A stretch of 22,296 bases of DNA, taken from the IMG/VR virus record IMGVR_UViG_3300038558_000160, positions 1-22,296 of that record, one strand, 5' to 3'. The stretch comes from a virus. The notes below the pieces were generated by a model that did not search any database, was not told where the DNA came from, and was given only the letters and a program-made list of their open reading frames with translations. Positions within the stretch are counted from its first letter, which is position 1. Each line of letters starts with the position of its first letter. The translations under genes were made by a program, and so were the position numbers. Below are positions 1 through 6,838 of this stretch, in pieces.

Positions 1-165
1 AGCTCTCCACTTCACTTCGGAAACCGCAACAACAACATCAACATCCGCAGTAGTCCGCGGAACACCATAAAAACTCACAGCCAAAGCACCAGTAAAAGCA
101 TAATCAACCCCAACACTTTCAAAACCCTTCACAAGACGCCTAACCAAACCATCATACACTGCCAA
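1..165 (-). CDS. Nucleotidyltransferase-fold protein (AbiEii/MNT-like), N-terminal part only
   Basis: Only the first 55 codons lie in the window; the gene runs off the left edge. The visible protein carries TGALAVSFYGVPRTTADVDV, which fits the nucleotidyltransferase signature of a G-A pair, then G-x-P-R-x-T-x-D-x-D, where the two aspartates would bind metal. Such proteins transfer a nucleotide to a target and often act as the toxin half of two-gene systems. I chose the TTG start because it follows the stop of the 59-residue partner by four bases and has GAGGGATGA just upstream; a GTG at 159 is possible. The nearby ATG at 173 is in another frame and stops after 14 codons. The fold is well supported; the biological role is inference because the C-terminal half is missing. 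Confidence 0.7.
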   Translation of the reverse strand, partial: MAVYDGLVRRLVKGFESVGVDYAFTGALAVSFYGVPRTTADVDVVVAVSEVKWRA

Positions 166-169
166 ACGC

Positions 170-349
170 TCATCCCTCGCGTTTCCGCCATCTCTTCGAC
201 CACTCCAACCGTTCTCTTAACTTTTCCATCAGCTCTTTTTCAGTAATGTCTGGATTCTGCAACTTGATCCCTTCCGCACAAACACGCACCATCGCCTCAG
301 TCATATCCATAGCCAGAACCACTCGCTCCTCAGGCTTCAGCCTCCTCAC
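170..349 (-). CDS. Small helical partner of the nucleotidyltransferase
   Basis: A 59-residue charged protein, almost entirely predicted helix, with the features EERVVLAMDMTEAMVRVCAEG and an arginine/lysine-rich end. I do not know a named family. Its gene stops four bases before the nucleotidyltransferase start, so the two are probably co-translated, as in toxin-antitoxin pairs where a small helical protein precedes the enzyme. The start is taken at GTG 349 because GAGGTG lies eight bases upstream; a GTG at 358 would leave no room for a ribosome site. A TATA-like GTGTATAAC lies about 30 bases further upstream. The pairing is seen in the sequence; an antitoxin role is inference. Confidence 0.6.
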   Translation of the reverse strand: MRRLKPEERVVLAMDMTEAMVRVCAEGIKLQNPDITEKELMEKLRERLEWSKRWRKREG

Positions 350-420
350 AGCCAGCACACCTCAAAACAATAGTTATACACGCAACAGCTTAAGAACCAT
401 TTCCCCGCACTGCAGTCTCC

Positions 421-1056
421 CTATCCAACCATCGACGCGCTGATCAGCGTAACATCCACGTCCGGCTTCTCATTAGTCGTCTTCACACTGCCAATCGCGT
501 CAACAACATCCATCCCCGCAACCACATACCCAAAAACAACATAATCCCCATCCAAACTCGCACTGTTATCCACCAAATTCACATAAAACTGACACGAAGC
601 AGAATTCGCAATAGCCCCACCAGTCGGACCACTAGACTTCGCCATAGCAACCGAACCACGCACGTTACTATGCTTATTCGGCAACTCATCAGCAATATTC
701 TCAGCATTAATGCCCTTACCACTCACATCCCCACCCTGAACCACAAAACCAGCAACCACCCTGTGAAAAATCGTCCCATCATAAGCACTACTATTCACCA
801 AACTCTCAAAATTCCCCACAGTAACAGGCATGTCACCATACAACTCAACAGTAAAATTACCCATACTCGTCACAACCAAAACACGCCCAGCAGCAGCCAC
901 AGGCCTACTACCGCCCGCAAAACGGTAAACAACAACCAAAGAAACAACAAACAAAACCACAGCAAACAACGCAACCAACTTCTTCCTCAAAGCCCTAGAC
1001 TTCCTAGCCTTCAACCGCAAATCACGCTTACTCTTAACACCCAAGCCCTTCCCCAC
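421..1056 (-). CDS. Membrane-anchored cyclophilin-type peptidyl-prolyl isomerase
   Basis: Cyclophilins catalyse cis-trans isomerisation of proline peptide bonds and help proteins fold. The 211-residue product has a strongly basic N-terminus, one membrane helix at about residues 27-47, and a cyclophilin domain from about residue 57. The signature FHRVVAGFVVQGGD is at 97-110, giving R99, F104 and Q107 in the places of human CypA R55, F60 and Q63; CQFYVNL follows at 155-161. The position of the human CypA tryptophan is not a tryptophan here, as in many prokaryotic members. The layout implies an enzyme anchored in the membrane with the catalytic domain outside the cell. The start is GTG 1056, with weak ribosome-site support. 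It is most likely a host gene. Like its flanks it is very poor in G on the plus strand. Confidence 0.88.
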   Translation of the reverse strand: MGKGLGVKSKRDLRLKARKSRALRKKLVALFAVVLFVVSLVVVYRFAGGSRPVAAAGRVLVVTSMGNFTVELYGDMPVTVGNFESLVNSSAYDGTIFHRVVAGFVVQGGDVSGKGINAENIADELPNKHSNVRGSVAMAKSSGPTGGAIANSASCQFYVNLVDNSASLDGDYVVFGYVVAGMDVVDAIGSVKTTNEKPDVDVTLISASMVG

Positions 1057-1114
1057 TCCCTATCCGCAACGTCTAAAGACAAAAAAACTGTGCACAAACC
1101 CAAATAAAAACCTG

Positions 1115-1303
1115 TCAGCCCCCGCGCAAAGCCCTCAAACGCCTAACCAAACCCCTAACACGCTCCTCATCCCTCAAACCATCCTCCAAAACCGCATTCA
1201 CCAACTCGTAAATCCGCAAATCATTCAACAAAGCCAACTTCCGCAACTCCCTATGCAAATCACAACGAACCTCAACAACCACACGCCGGACACTCTTATC
1301 CAA
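1115..1303 (-). CDS. Small ribbon-helix-helix-like DNA-binding protein
   Basis: A 62-residue basic protein. It opens with a beta-strand-like VRRVVVEVRCDLHREL, followed by two helices (LALLNDLRIYELVNAVLEDGL), the order expected of a CopG/Arc ribbon-helix-helix domain, and ends in a highly basic tail. I chose the TTG start at 1303 because a perfect GGTGAT lies six bases upstream. That ribosome site overlaps the TGA of the BNR-protein gene, so the two may be translationally coupled. A GTG at 1315 overlapping the stop is the alternative. Base composition matches the cyclophilin side rather than the virus side. DNA binding is inferred from fold pattern only; its target is unknown. Confidence 0.55.
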   Translation of the reverse strand: MDKSVRRVVVEVRCDLHRELRKLALLNDLRIYELVNAVLEDGLRDEERVRGLVRRLRALRGG

Positions 1304-1311
1304 ACCCCAAA

Positions 1312-3321
1312 TCACCCACAAAGCTGAACAGCCAAATCGCCCAAAAACAAGAAGAGCTTAGTCCTAACAACGCCAGCAACCCCTCTTTCCACAACCTCAA
1401 CCACAAAAACCCCATCCGAAACCGCCAAAACCTTACCCACACACGCACCATCAGCAGAACCCACACAATCCAAAACAAACAAAGCCCTATCCAGCCTAAT
1501 CCCTTCCACCAACCCAACCACATCACCAACGTACTTGACCACGGCGCCAACCACAACCTCAACCACCTCCGAAACACTCATCAAATCCGCAACAACAGGC
1601 GCCCAGCCCTTCAGCGGCGAATCAGCAAGCCCAACACCATCAGAAACACCAAACGCCTTGCTGCAGAGTGCAACTTCCCAACAACAAAGCGCATCCACAA
1701 CCTCCTTAACCGCCGCCGCTTCATAAAATTCATGAAAAATCGTGTATGGATCCGCAGTTCCATTCATCCACACAAAATCCACCCTGCCATTGACAACAGT
1801 CTTCGCCAAGTTTGGATAAGCATTGACGCCCGTTGAATAATCAGTCTGCTCAGAACTCCAACTCACCCCACCGTCCGTGCTCTCCTTGTAAAGCAAAGCG
1901 TTACCGTCACAATAGTAAACCCTCACCTTATTGTTGTCAACAACCATTAGCCCATGAGAATAACGCGCGTCAATCCCATCCTTAATGGCAACAGCGGAAC
2001 CCCAAGCCGAAACATCACTCGCGTTTGTGCTTTTCTGAAACCTCAAATCATAACTAGCGTTAATGCAGTACGTTACCACAAGTTTGTCGTTTGGCAGAAA
2101 GTGAGTGCAAGCCGGATAAGCATTGGCTGATGACACAGAGTAATACGTTCCAACAGTCCACGAGGTTCCCCCATTATAAGTAATCTTGACAGCCTTCAAA
2201 AGCGAATTCCTGTCGGTTCTCGCCCCAAAAACAAACAAGTTGCTGGACGAATCTTTAGCGACGCTCACGGCGCACAGGTTAGATGAAAATCCTGAAAGCT
2301 CAGTAACAGTCCAGGAATCGCCCGAGCCATCAGTGCACCTTGCCCAGCGCGGATAACTGTCACTTCTATAATATACAACGTGATAGTACCCGTTTCCATC
2401 AACCAAAATGTCAGGATAAGAAAAAGTCGTGAAAGCGCCGTCCACTGTCTTTTCGCTTCCCCAGCTCCAACTCCAAGTTCCGTTCTTGGTCACGGTTGCC
2501 TTCTTGAAAAAAACGTTAGAGTTCTCAGCCCTGGCCGCTACGAGATTGCCATCGCTATCCTTATCGATCGTGCAGGCTTGGCTAACAGACCACACGTCAG
2601 CGCTGTCCCAGCTAAAGCCATTATCGTGGCTGTGATAATGAGTTATGTAACCAGTTCGGCGAATCAACATGTGAATGGTTCCGTCGCTGGTTCTTAAGAT
2701 CTTCTTTTGAAAAGTATAATATGTGGCTGCACCGTTGGCGGAAACAACCGTGTTCGGATCAAGAGCAAAGGTTGCGGGCACGTCAACTTCGAGACACTTG
2801 CTTGCTGAATTCCACCTACAGGCGTCTCCCACCGCGTTCTTGATGTCGCCCCAGTCAAAGCCAACTCCTCTTTCGATAACACCCATTTCTTCGTTGTAAA
2901 CTCCGCTCCAGAAGCAGTTGCCGTGAACGAAGTGTGTTAAGGATCTGAACGGAATTTTCAACGTTAACGGAGTCGCAAGTGTGCCTTCAATCCTGATTTT
3001 CACTTTTCCCGGATCGACGCTGAAATAAAACGCGATTCTTACATCAGCCTTTGATGTGCCGTTTGTATCTTTGTACAGGTATCGGAAGGCCACTGAATCT
3101 TGTTCAGGGTCTTGCCACAGTTGCATTTCAAGCGTCAATCCCTTGATCGTTTCAGGAGGCGTAAAGCTGAAGGTGTCTCCCAGCTCGTTGGCAAGCTCAA
3201 CTTCGCCTGTGGCTATGTGAAAAATGTGGACAAATGGAGAGGTGTGAATCACTGTAGTCCCCAGAATAGTCTTCACTAGTTTGATCTTCGTGATATCTTC
3301 GTAGACTCTCTGGAGAACCAT
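1312..3321 (-). CDS. BNR (Asp-box) beta-propeller tail fibre / receptor-binding protein with repetitive C-terminus
   Basis: The 669-residue product is the last structural gene of the minus-strand virus block. Residues 1-200 form a beta-rich attachment region. Residues about 200-530 look like a sialidase-type propeller, with two exact Asp-boxes (S-x-D-x-G-x-x-W), SHDNGFSW at 231 and STDGGVSW at 481, and degenerate copies near 330 and 383. No sialidase arginine triad is evident, so glycan binding is more likely than hydrolysis. From about residue 534 the protein becomes V/G/A/D-rich with SDGVGLAD-type repeats and ends in KLFLFLGDLAVQL. This C-terminal part is encoded by DNA of sharply different base composition (1312 to about 1730). 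GGTGAGTCC precedes the ATG. Role: host-surface recognition at the tail tip, inferred from domain and position. Confidence 0.75.
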   Translation of the reverse strand: MVLQRVYEDITKIKLVKTILGTTVIHTSPFVHIFHIATGEVELANELGDTFSFTPPETIKGLTLEMQLWQDPEQDSVAFRYLYKDTNGTSKADVRIAFYFSVDPGKVKIRIEGTLATPLTLKIPFRSLTHFVHGNCFWSGVYNEEMGVIERGVGFDWGDIKNAVGDACRWNSASKCLEVDVPATFALDPNTVVSANGAATYYTFQKKILRTSDGTIHMLIRRTGYITHYHSHDNGFSWDSADVWSVSQACTIDKDSDGNLVAARAENSNVFFKKATVTKNGTWSWSWGSEKTVDGAFTTFSYPDILVDGNGYYHVVYYRSDSYPRWARCTDGSGDSWTVTELSGFSSNLCAVSVAKDSSSNLFVFGARTDRNSLLKAVKITYNGGTSWTVGTYYSVSSANAYPACTHFLPNDKLVVTYCINASYDLRFQKSTNASDVSAWGSAVAIKDGIDARYSHGLMVVDNNKVRVYYCDGNALLYKESTDGGVSWSSEQTDYSTGVNAYPNLAKTVVNGRVDFVWMNGTADPYTIFHEFYEAAAVKEVVDALCCWEVALCSKAFGVSDGVGLADSPLKGWAPVVADLMSVSEVVEVVVGAVVKYVGDVVGLVEGIRLDRALFVLDCVGSADGACVGKVLAVSDGVFVVEVVERGVAGVVRTKLFLFLGDLAVQLCG

Positions 3322-3333
3322 GGACTCACCAGC

Positions 3334-3873
3334 TTAACTGAACGTTATTTTCAGCGAAAGAACCCAAGTCTCACCAGAGCTTTTGGTGCCTTTATCGTCA
3401 ACTTTCCTGTTCAGATTCTTTCCAGAGTCGCTGTTGCTGTTTGAAACCGTGAACTCTTTCCATCCGTGGTTGCCGTCGCCTGAGCCGAACGTTGCTCGCC
3501 ACTCAGCGGTTTGCGTTGACCTTTGCGGGTAGCTTGTGTCCATCCCTTTGTACGTTTTGTTTGTCCCTAACAATCCCGTCTGTGTCGGATCAGCGGCGGT
3601 GCTTGAATCCCCAACGCCTAGAAACGCGTTTCCGCTGTCCCACTTCGTAGGCGTGCCTAAACCGCAGATTATATCAATGAGTTCAGCTAGCCCTTCATTT
3701 AAGCCTAGGTTTCCTTCAAAGACTTCAGAACCGAGAAAGTTTTCTCCAGCCAATGCTAATGCTTGTGGGAAGCTGATGCCTCTGCTGAGAGCTTCTACGA
3801 CTGAGTTGTGTGGGTCTTTGAACTTGTCTATTCTCCATTCCGTCTTGAACCCTATTCTCTCTTTCACCTTCAT
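3334..3873 (-). CDS. Tail fibre-like structural protein
   Basis: A 179-residue protein. Its N-terminal helical third is followed by a glycine-, serine- and threonine-rich region with NAFLGVGDSSTAADPTQTGL, KGMDTSYPQRS and EWRATFGSG, and it ends in LSLKITFS. This pattern (N-A-x-x-G-V-G-D, then G-M-D-x-x-Y-P, then A-x-F-G) is one I associate with fibre or surface proteins of siphoviruses, usually beside the receptor-binding gene, which is its position here. It sits 12 bases upstream of the BNR propeller gene. A ribosome site GAGGGAG lies about 20 bases before the ATG, which is long. Nothing catalytic is visible. It could be a fibre, an adaptor for the BNR protein or a minor virion protein. Confidence 0.6.
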   Translation of the reverse strand: MKVKERIGFKTEWRIDKFKDPHNSVVEALSRGISFPQALALAGENFLGSEVFEGNLGLNEGLAELIDIICGLGTPTKWDSGNAFLGVGDSSTAADPTQTGLLGTNKTYKGMDTSYPQRSTQTAEWRATFGSGDGNHGWKEFTVSNSNSDSGKNLNRKVDDKGTKSSGETWVLSLKITFS

Positions 3874-3905
3874 CTTTCATTTTTTTCTCCCTCGCTTACA
3901 ACCAG

Positions 3906-4118
3906 CTATGTTGAACGACCTGCAATTGCCGAAGGACAGCGGACAACCGCTATCCAACCGACCTCAACGTCAAAAAACACCCGAACCACAGCAACGTTTT
4001 CGTGAGTTTTGAAAAGTCTCTTACCCTCAGCCCTTGCGACAGCTAAAACATCGCCTACGTCTTTAAACTTGCCTTTGTCGTCTCTGATGACTAGAGCCTT
4101 GTCAGGCGTCGTTGCGGT
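3906..4118 (-). CDS. Small open frame with no canonical start codon, between two tail genes
   Basis: The reading frame is open from a TAA at 4119-4121 to a TAG at 3906-3908 and would encode about 70 residues, including DKALVIRDDKGKFKDVGDVL and KTHENVAVVRVFFDVEVGW. This looks like genuine, well-mixed protein rather than a shadow, and no other gene covers most of the region. There is no ATG, GTG or TTG in its first 40 codons. A strong AAGGAGGT (4122-4129) lies just ahead of two ACG codons at 4107-4112. It overlaps the end of the 77-residue gene in another frame. It may start at a non-standard codon, be reached by frameshift from the upstream gene, or have lost its start by mutation or assembly error. 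Function unknown. Confidence 0.45.
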   Translation of the reverse strand, partial: TATTPDKALVIRDDKGKFKDVGDVLAVARAEGKRLFKTHENVAVVRVFFDVEVGWIAVVRCPSAIAGRST

Positions 4119-4335
4119 TTACCTCCTTCAAAGTGCCGTCAGCATTCCAAGAGAAGTCAAGCGTGAAGAGAAGCGTTGTGCCTTCATAAGCCTTCAGAGT
4201 AGCCAAGGTGCCTCCAGCGTTCCAAGTGAACTCAACCTTTGTCAGTCTCCTACCTGAGGGAGGCGCCATAAGATCAGACAAGGCGCTGTGAATGGCTTTG
4301 AAAGATTCCTCATATCTTCCGTAAGGGACGCTCAT
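4102..4335 (-). CDS. Small virion-associated protein of unknown function
   Basis: A 77-residue protein starting MSVPYGRYEESFKAIHSAL, followed by two matching beta-hairpin motifs, VEFTWNAGGTLATLKAYEG and LFTLDFSWNADGTLKEV. The W-N-A-x-G-T-L repeat suggests a small beta-sheet domain behind an N-terminal helix. The ATG overlaps the stop of the tail hub gene (ATGA), with GAGGAG upstream, so it is translated with the hub. Its place between hub and fibre genes suggests a tail-tip or fibre-attachment part. The opening MSVPYG resembles MSMPYG in the tail tube protein; I read this as chance or a shared N-arm. Function not known. Confidence 0.6.
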   Translation of the reverse strand: MSVPYGRYEESFKAIHSALSDLMAPPSGRRLTKVEFTWNAGGTLATLKAYEGTTLLFTLDFSWNADGTLKEVNRNDA

Positions 4336-5924
4336 CAGAAACTCCTCGCTATTTTATGCCTGCTCAGATGGTCGGTTTTGCTGCGCAATGCCCATAGGTA
4401 ATCAGCCAACAGTGGCTTTTCACGCCCAAGTTCCAAACTGATTTCTAACGTTTGCGTCTTTGCGTCGACATGGTATTCAACGCTTAGAATGCGAAAATCT
4501 CCGTCTACATTTTCGTTTGGCAGTGTTACGTGAATTTTGTCGCCAGCTAAGAGAGGTGTGTTGCCATAGTCTATGACGGTGCTTCTTACCGTGAGATATT
4601 CTGCTGGATCCTTCAAACTGTTAAGGACTGCCTTAGCCCTCAAAAGGCACTCGTTGTCGCTATACAGCTCTTCGTCGACTTCGACAAGCTCTCTTAGGCC
4701 ATATGCTGATTGGCTTGCTAAGTCCTCTTGCGTGTTGCTGTATCTGCATCCGCCGAAGAATAGGCCGTCAACCCAGAAACTGCCTGTGCCAGTGCCTGTG
4801 AACCAACAGTCAAAGCGGACCTTCTTTATTTGCGCCCAGTCAAAGCCGCTTTGGACATCCCAAACGTAGGCGTTTTCAGTCCCAACCTTAACCTGTTTCT
4901 GGAACCATTCGTCTGCGCCCGCGTTGAAGAAGTTGGAAGCATTTTTGTCTGCTGTGTCAGACAATATTATGTTGATGTTTCCATTGAAACCGCTTTCTCG
5001 CCTAATGAAGAAGTTTAGGGCTGGATACAGGTTGGCGTTGACTTCTTTGCCGCTGTTCAGCGTTAGTATGCATGCCGCGTAATAGAGGTTTGAAGCGTAG
5101 GTTTTGATGCTTCCGCTGCCTTTTTTCTTCGTTGCGGTGTCGAGGCTTACGTTGCCTGAAACAGCGCTCCACGAGCCATCTGTCGGCGTCAGACTTTCGG
5201 TCCAAGTATCTTTGTCAGCTGGGACGCTCTTATCGGCAACTCCATAAACCGTAATTCTGTTTCGTATCCTGTGGATGTCCTTGCGGTATTCGCTGGACTC
5301 GATTTTCTCACTTAGGCTGACTTGTGAGGCTTTGCTGTTTTTTGGGAAAAACTCGAACTTGGCATCTGGCGCGACGCGGAAATCAAAACCTATCACTCCG
5401 GCCTTGTCTGCGCTCTCGGCAATGTTTTTGAGAATGTCAAAGACAGGCGTGTTATCATACTCCAGTTTTAGGTAGGTAGTGTCCGTGTTTTCCACAAGTT
5501 CCGTCGAACCTCGCGTGTGGCTTAAACCAGCAAAGCTGTCAAGCAAGTCCTTCACTATTTCTTCGCCCTTCTTGTTTTCGTAAGTTTTCGTCACAACTCT
5601 GCGAAAGAGGCGTTCTCCCCAACATCTACCGCTTACGAGAACGTAGTTTTCAGTCGGAGTGGATTCGCATTTGATGCTTTCAACATGGCAGATTATGACC
5701 GGCGGAACGTTTGAACCCCTGCCGATGTCTATGTGCCCATCCATGCCAACATTTATGGGATAAGTTCCGCCTGGGCTGTACTTCTCGTCCCAGTTCCGAA
5801 GCAAAGCGTCGAAACTGTTCACTTCCGCAGTGCAACCCAGATGCACCTGCAAATCCGTAACGTCGGTTTCGGGTGGAGTCACAGAACCAAAAGCAAGGGC
5901 AACTCTAGGAATCTCCAAGCTCAT
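4335..5924 (-). CDS. Tail hub / baseplate protein with inserted beta-sandwich domain
   Basis: The 529-residue product directly follows the tape measure gene, where the hub (gp27/gpD-like) of a long-tailed virus is expected. The N-terminal ~230 residues read as a hub-type beta-barrel, with phrases such as YPINVGMDGHIDIGRG and VFDILKNIAESADKAG. The C-terminal part (about 396-529) has VIDYGNTPLLAGDKIHVTLP and TLEISLELGREKP, typical of the closing hub domain. Between them, residues about 235-395 look like a galactose-binding-type jelly roll (GSGSIKTY, then FDWAQIKKVRFDCWF and SFWVDGLFFGG). The hub closes the tail tube and carries fibres; the insert would present a sugar-binding surface at the tail tip. 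Hub identity rests on position and pattern; the insert's binding role is inference. Confidence 0.7.
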   Translation of the reverse strand: MSLEIPRVALAFGSVTPPETDVTDLQVHLGCTAEVNSFDALLRNWDEKYSPGGTYPINVGMDGHIDIGRGSNVPPVIICHVESIKCESTPTENYVLVSGRCWGERLFRRVVTKTYENKKGEEIVKDLLDSFAGLSHTRGSTELVENTDTTYLKLEYDNTPVFDILKNIAESADKAGVIGFDFRVAPDAKFEFFPKNSKASQVSLSEKIESSEYRKDIHRIRNRITVYGVADKSVPADKDTWTESLTPTDGSWSAVSGNVSLDTATKKKGSGSIKTYASNLYYAACILTLNSGKEVNANLYPALNFFIRRESGFNGNINIILSDTADKNASNFFNAGADEWFQKQVKVGTENAYVWDVQSGFDWAQIKKVRFDCWFTGTGTGSFWVDGLFFGGCRYSNTQEDLASQSAYGLRELVEVDEELYSDNECLLRAKAVLNSLKDPAEYLTVRSTVIDYGNTPLLAGDKIHVTLPNENVDGDFRILSVEYHVDAKTQTLEISLELGREKPLLADYLWALRSKTDHLSRHKIARSF

Positions 5925-5927
5925 AGG

Positions 5928-6470
5928 CTATTCCACACCTCGTCTGAGATATTCCTCTTCTCCAGCTCGACGAATACTGCGAGTATACGTAGGCACCTCA
6001 GCAGCAGCCTCGTTGAAGCCCTGAACACTAGCTGTTGCAGCATTCATCTGCGAAGCAAAATACCACATTGCAGCGGCAGCCGCAACGACAACCGCGATGC
6101 CAACACCAGTCAAAGCCAGAAACGTCGCATAGCTAACGTTTAACGAGTTTTGAGCAGCCATGGCAATCCAACAAGCAGCAGCATAGACTTTCTGGGCTAC
6201 TGCAACTCCCCAGCTTGTCCGCATAAACATGCCCATTATCGTAACAACCATCATTGCAGAATTGAAAACCCGAGCCTGTTCGTCATTAAGCAAGCCGAAT
6301 TCATGTGCGATGTGCCCGATAGCAGTGCCAGTCGCCCCTAGACCAGCAATTGTCGCGCCCAAAGATTTTATCCGCACAGACAAACCTTCAGCGTCAGACT
6401 GAATCTTCGCAAACTCGTTGCTTGCACGATTGACGGCACGGATAGTTATGGCCACTTCCCGGAAACTCAC
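5928..6470 (-). CDS. Very short tail tape measure protein
   Basis: Tape measure proteins set tail length and are ejected with the DNA. This one has 180 residues. It starts MSFREVAITIRAVNRASNEF, an amphipathic helical start typical of the family, followed by Ala/Gly-rich helices. There are two strongly hydrophobic segments, at about 73-95 and 116-139 (FLALTGVGIAVVVAAAAAMW), as seen in membrane-penetrating parts of tape measures. It lies between the gp10-like gene (GTGA overlap, GGAGG upstream) and the hub gene three bases later. Most siphovirus tape measures are several hundred residues or more. The reading frame shows no sign of truncation, since both ends abut their neighbours. Confidence 0.75.
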   Translation of the reverse strand: MSFREVAITIRAVNRASNEFAKIQSDAEGLSVRIKSLGATIAGLGATGTAIGHIAHEFGLLNDEQARVFNSAMMVVTIMGMFMRTSWGVAVAQKVYAAACWIAMAAQNSLNVSYATFLALTGVGIAVVVAAAAAMWYFASQMNAATASVQGFNEAAAEVPTYTRSIRRAGEEEYLRRGVE

Positions 6471-6838
6471 GTCAAACCAGCCTCCAGTTTAGCCGCATCA
6501 ACAGCCTCGCAAACTATCTGCTCAAGCCTTGGAAGGTGCTCCTGAAACGCGGGAAAAAGGCAAGGCCTAGCCCTCATCCGTCTCGTTCCAAACTCCACAA
6601 ACAACGCATAAGGAGCTTCCGAGCCTATTTCGGCCACCCATTCACTGACCTTCGCGTAAATCGAGTCTCTTAAATGTCCACTTCTGACAGGAACAAGCTG
6701 TTTAGCCAAGGCTTTGACCAATTCCGCCCAGTCCTCCAACTGCCTCTCAACATAGCTTTGCAAACCGGAATCAAACCTTTCCACGGCAACTCTGAACTCT
6801 TCCACTCCCTCTACGTCAAGGTTAACTTCAACAGACAC
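6467..6838 (-). CDS. HK97-gp10-like head-tail / tail completion protein
   Basis: The 123-residue product matches the HK97 gp10 family: a helical N-terminal half, then LVPVRSGHLRDSIYAKV, a strand, then YALFVEFGTRRMRARPCLFP and a C-terminal helix. Members join head and tail or complete the tail. An ATG at 6898 gives a 20-residue longer frame. I prefer GTG 6838 because GGAGG lies nine bases upstream and the family domain starts right after it; the longer N-terminus (basic, KKGNGRR) is best explained as the shadow of the frameshifted chaperone coding region. The GTG start overlaps the stop of that frameshift product. The place after the tail chaperone is unusual, since gp10-like genes normally precede the tail tube gene. 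Confidence 0.82.
   Translation of the reverse strand: MSVEVNLDVEGVEEFRVAVERFDSGLQSYVERQLEDWAELVKALAKQLVPVRSGHLRDSIYAKVSEWVAEIGSEAPYALFVEFGTRRMRARPCLFPAFQEHLPRLEQIVCEAVDAAKLEAGLT

Noticed and set aside
670-1107. Plus-strand 145-codon open frame
   Set aside because: It is antisense to the cyclophilin gene and arises from the C/A-rich composition; the product is a Thr/Asn/His-rich shadow.
3536-4012. Plus-strand 158-codon open frame across the fibre gene and the gap
   Set aside because: It is antisense to the fibre gene, with no ribosome site and no recognisable domain.
4101-4130. RF2-style +1 frameshift at GCC TGA C joining the 77-codon and 70-codon frames
   Set aside because: The Shine-Dalgarno-like AAGGAGGT is much further from the stop than in prfB, and the 77-residue protein appears to have a natural end. 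Kept only as one option in the findings.
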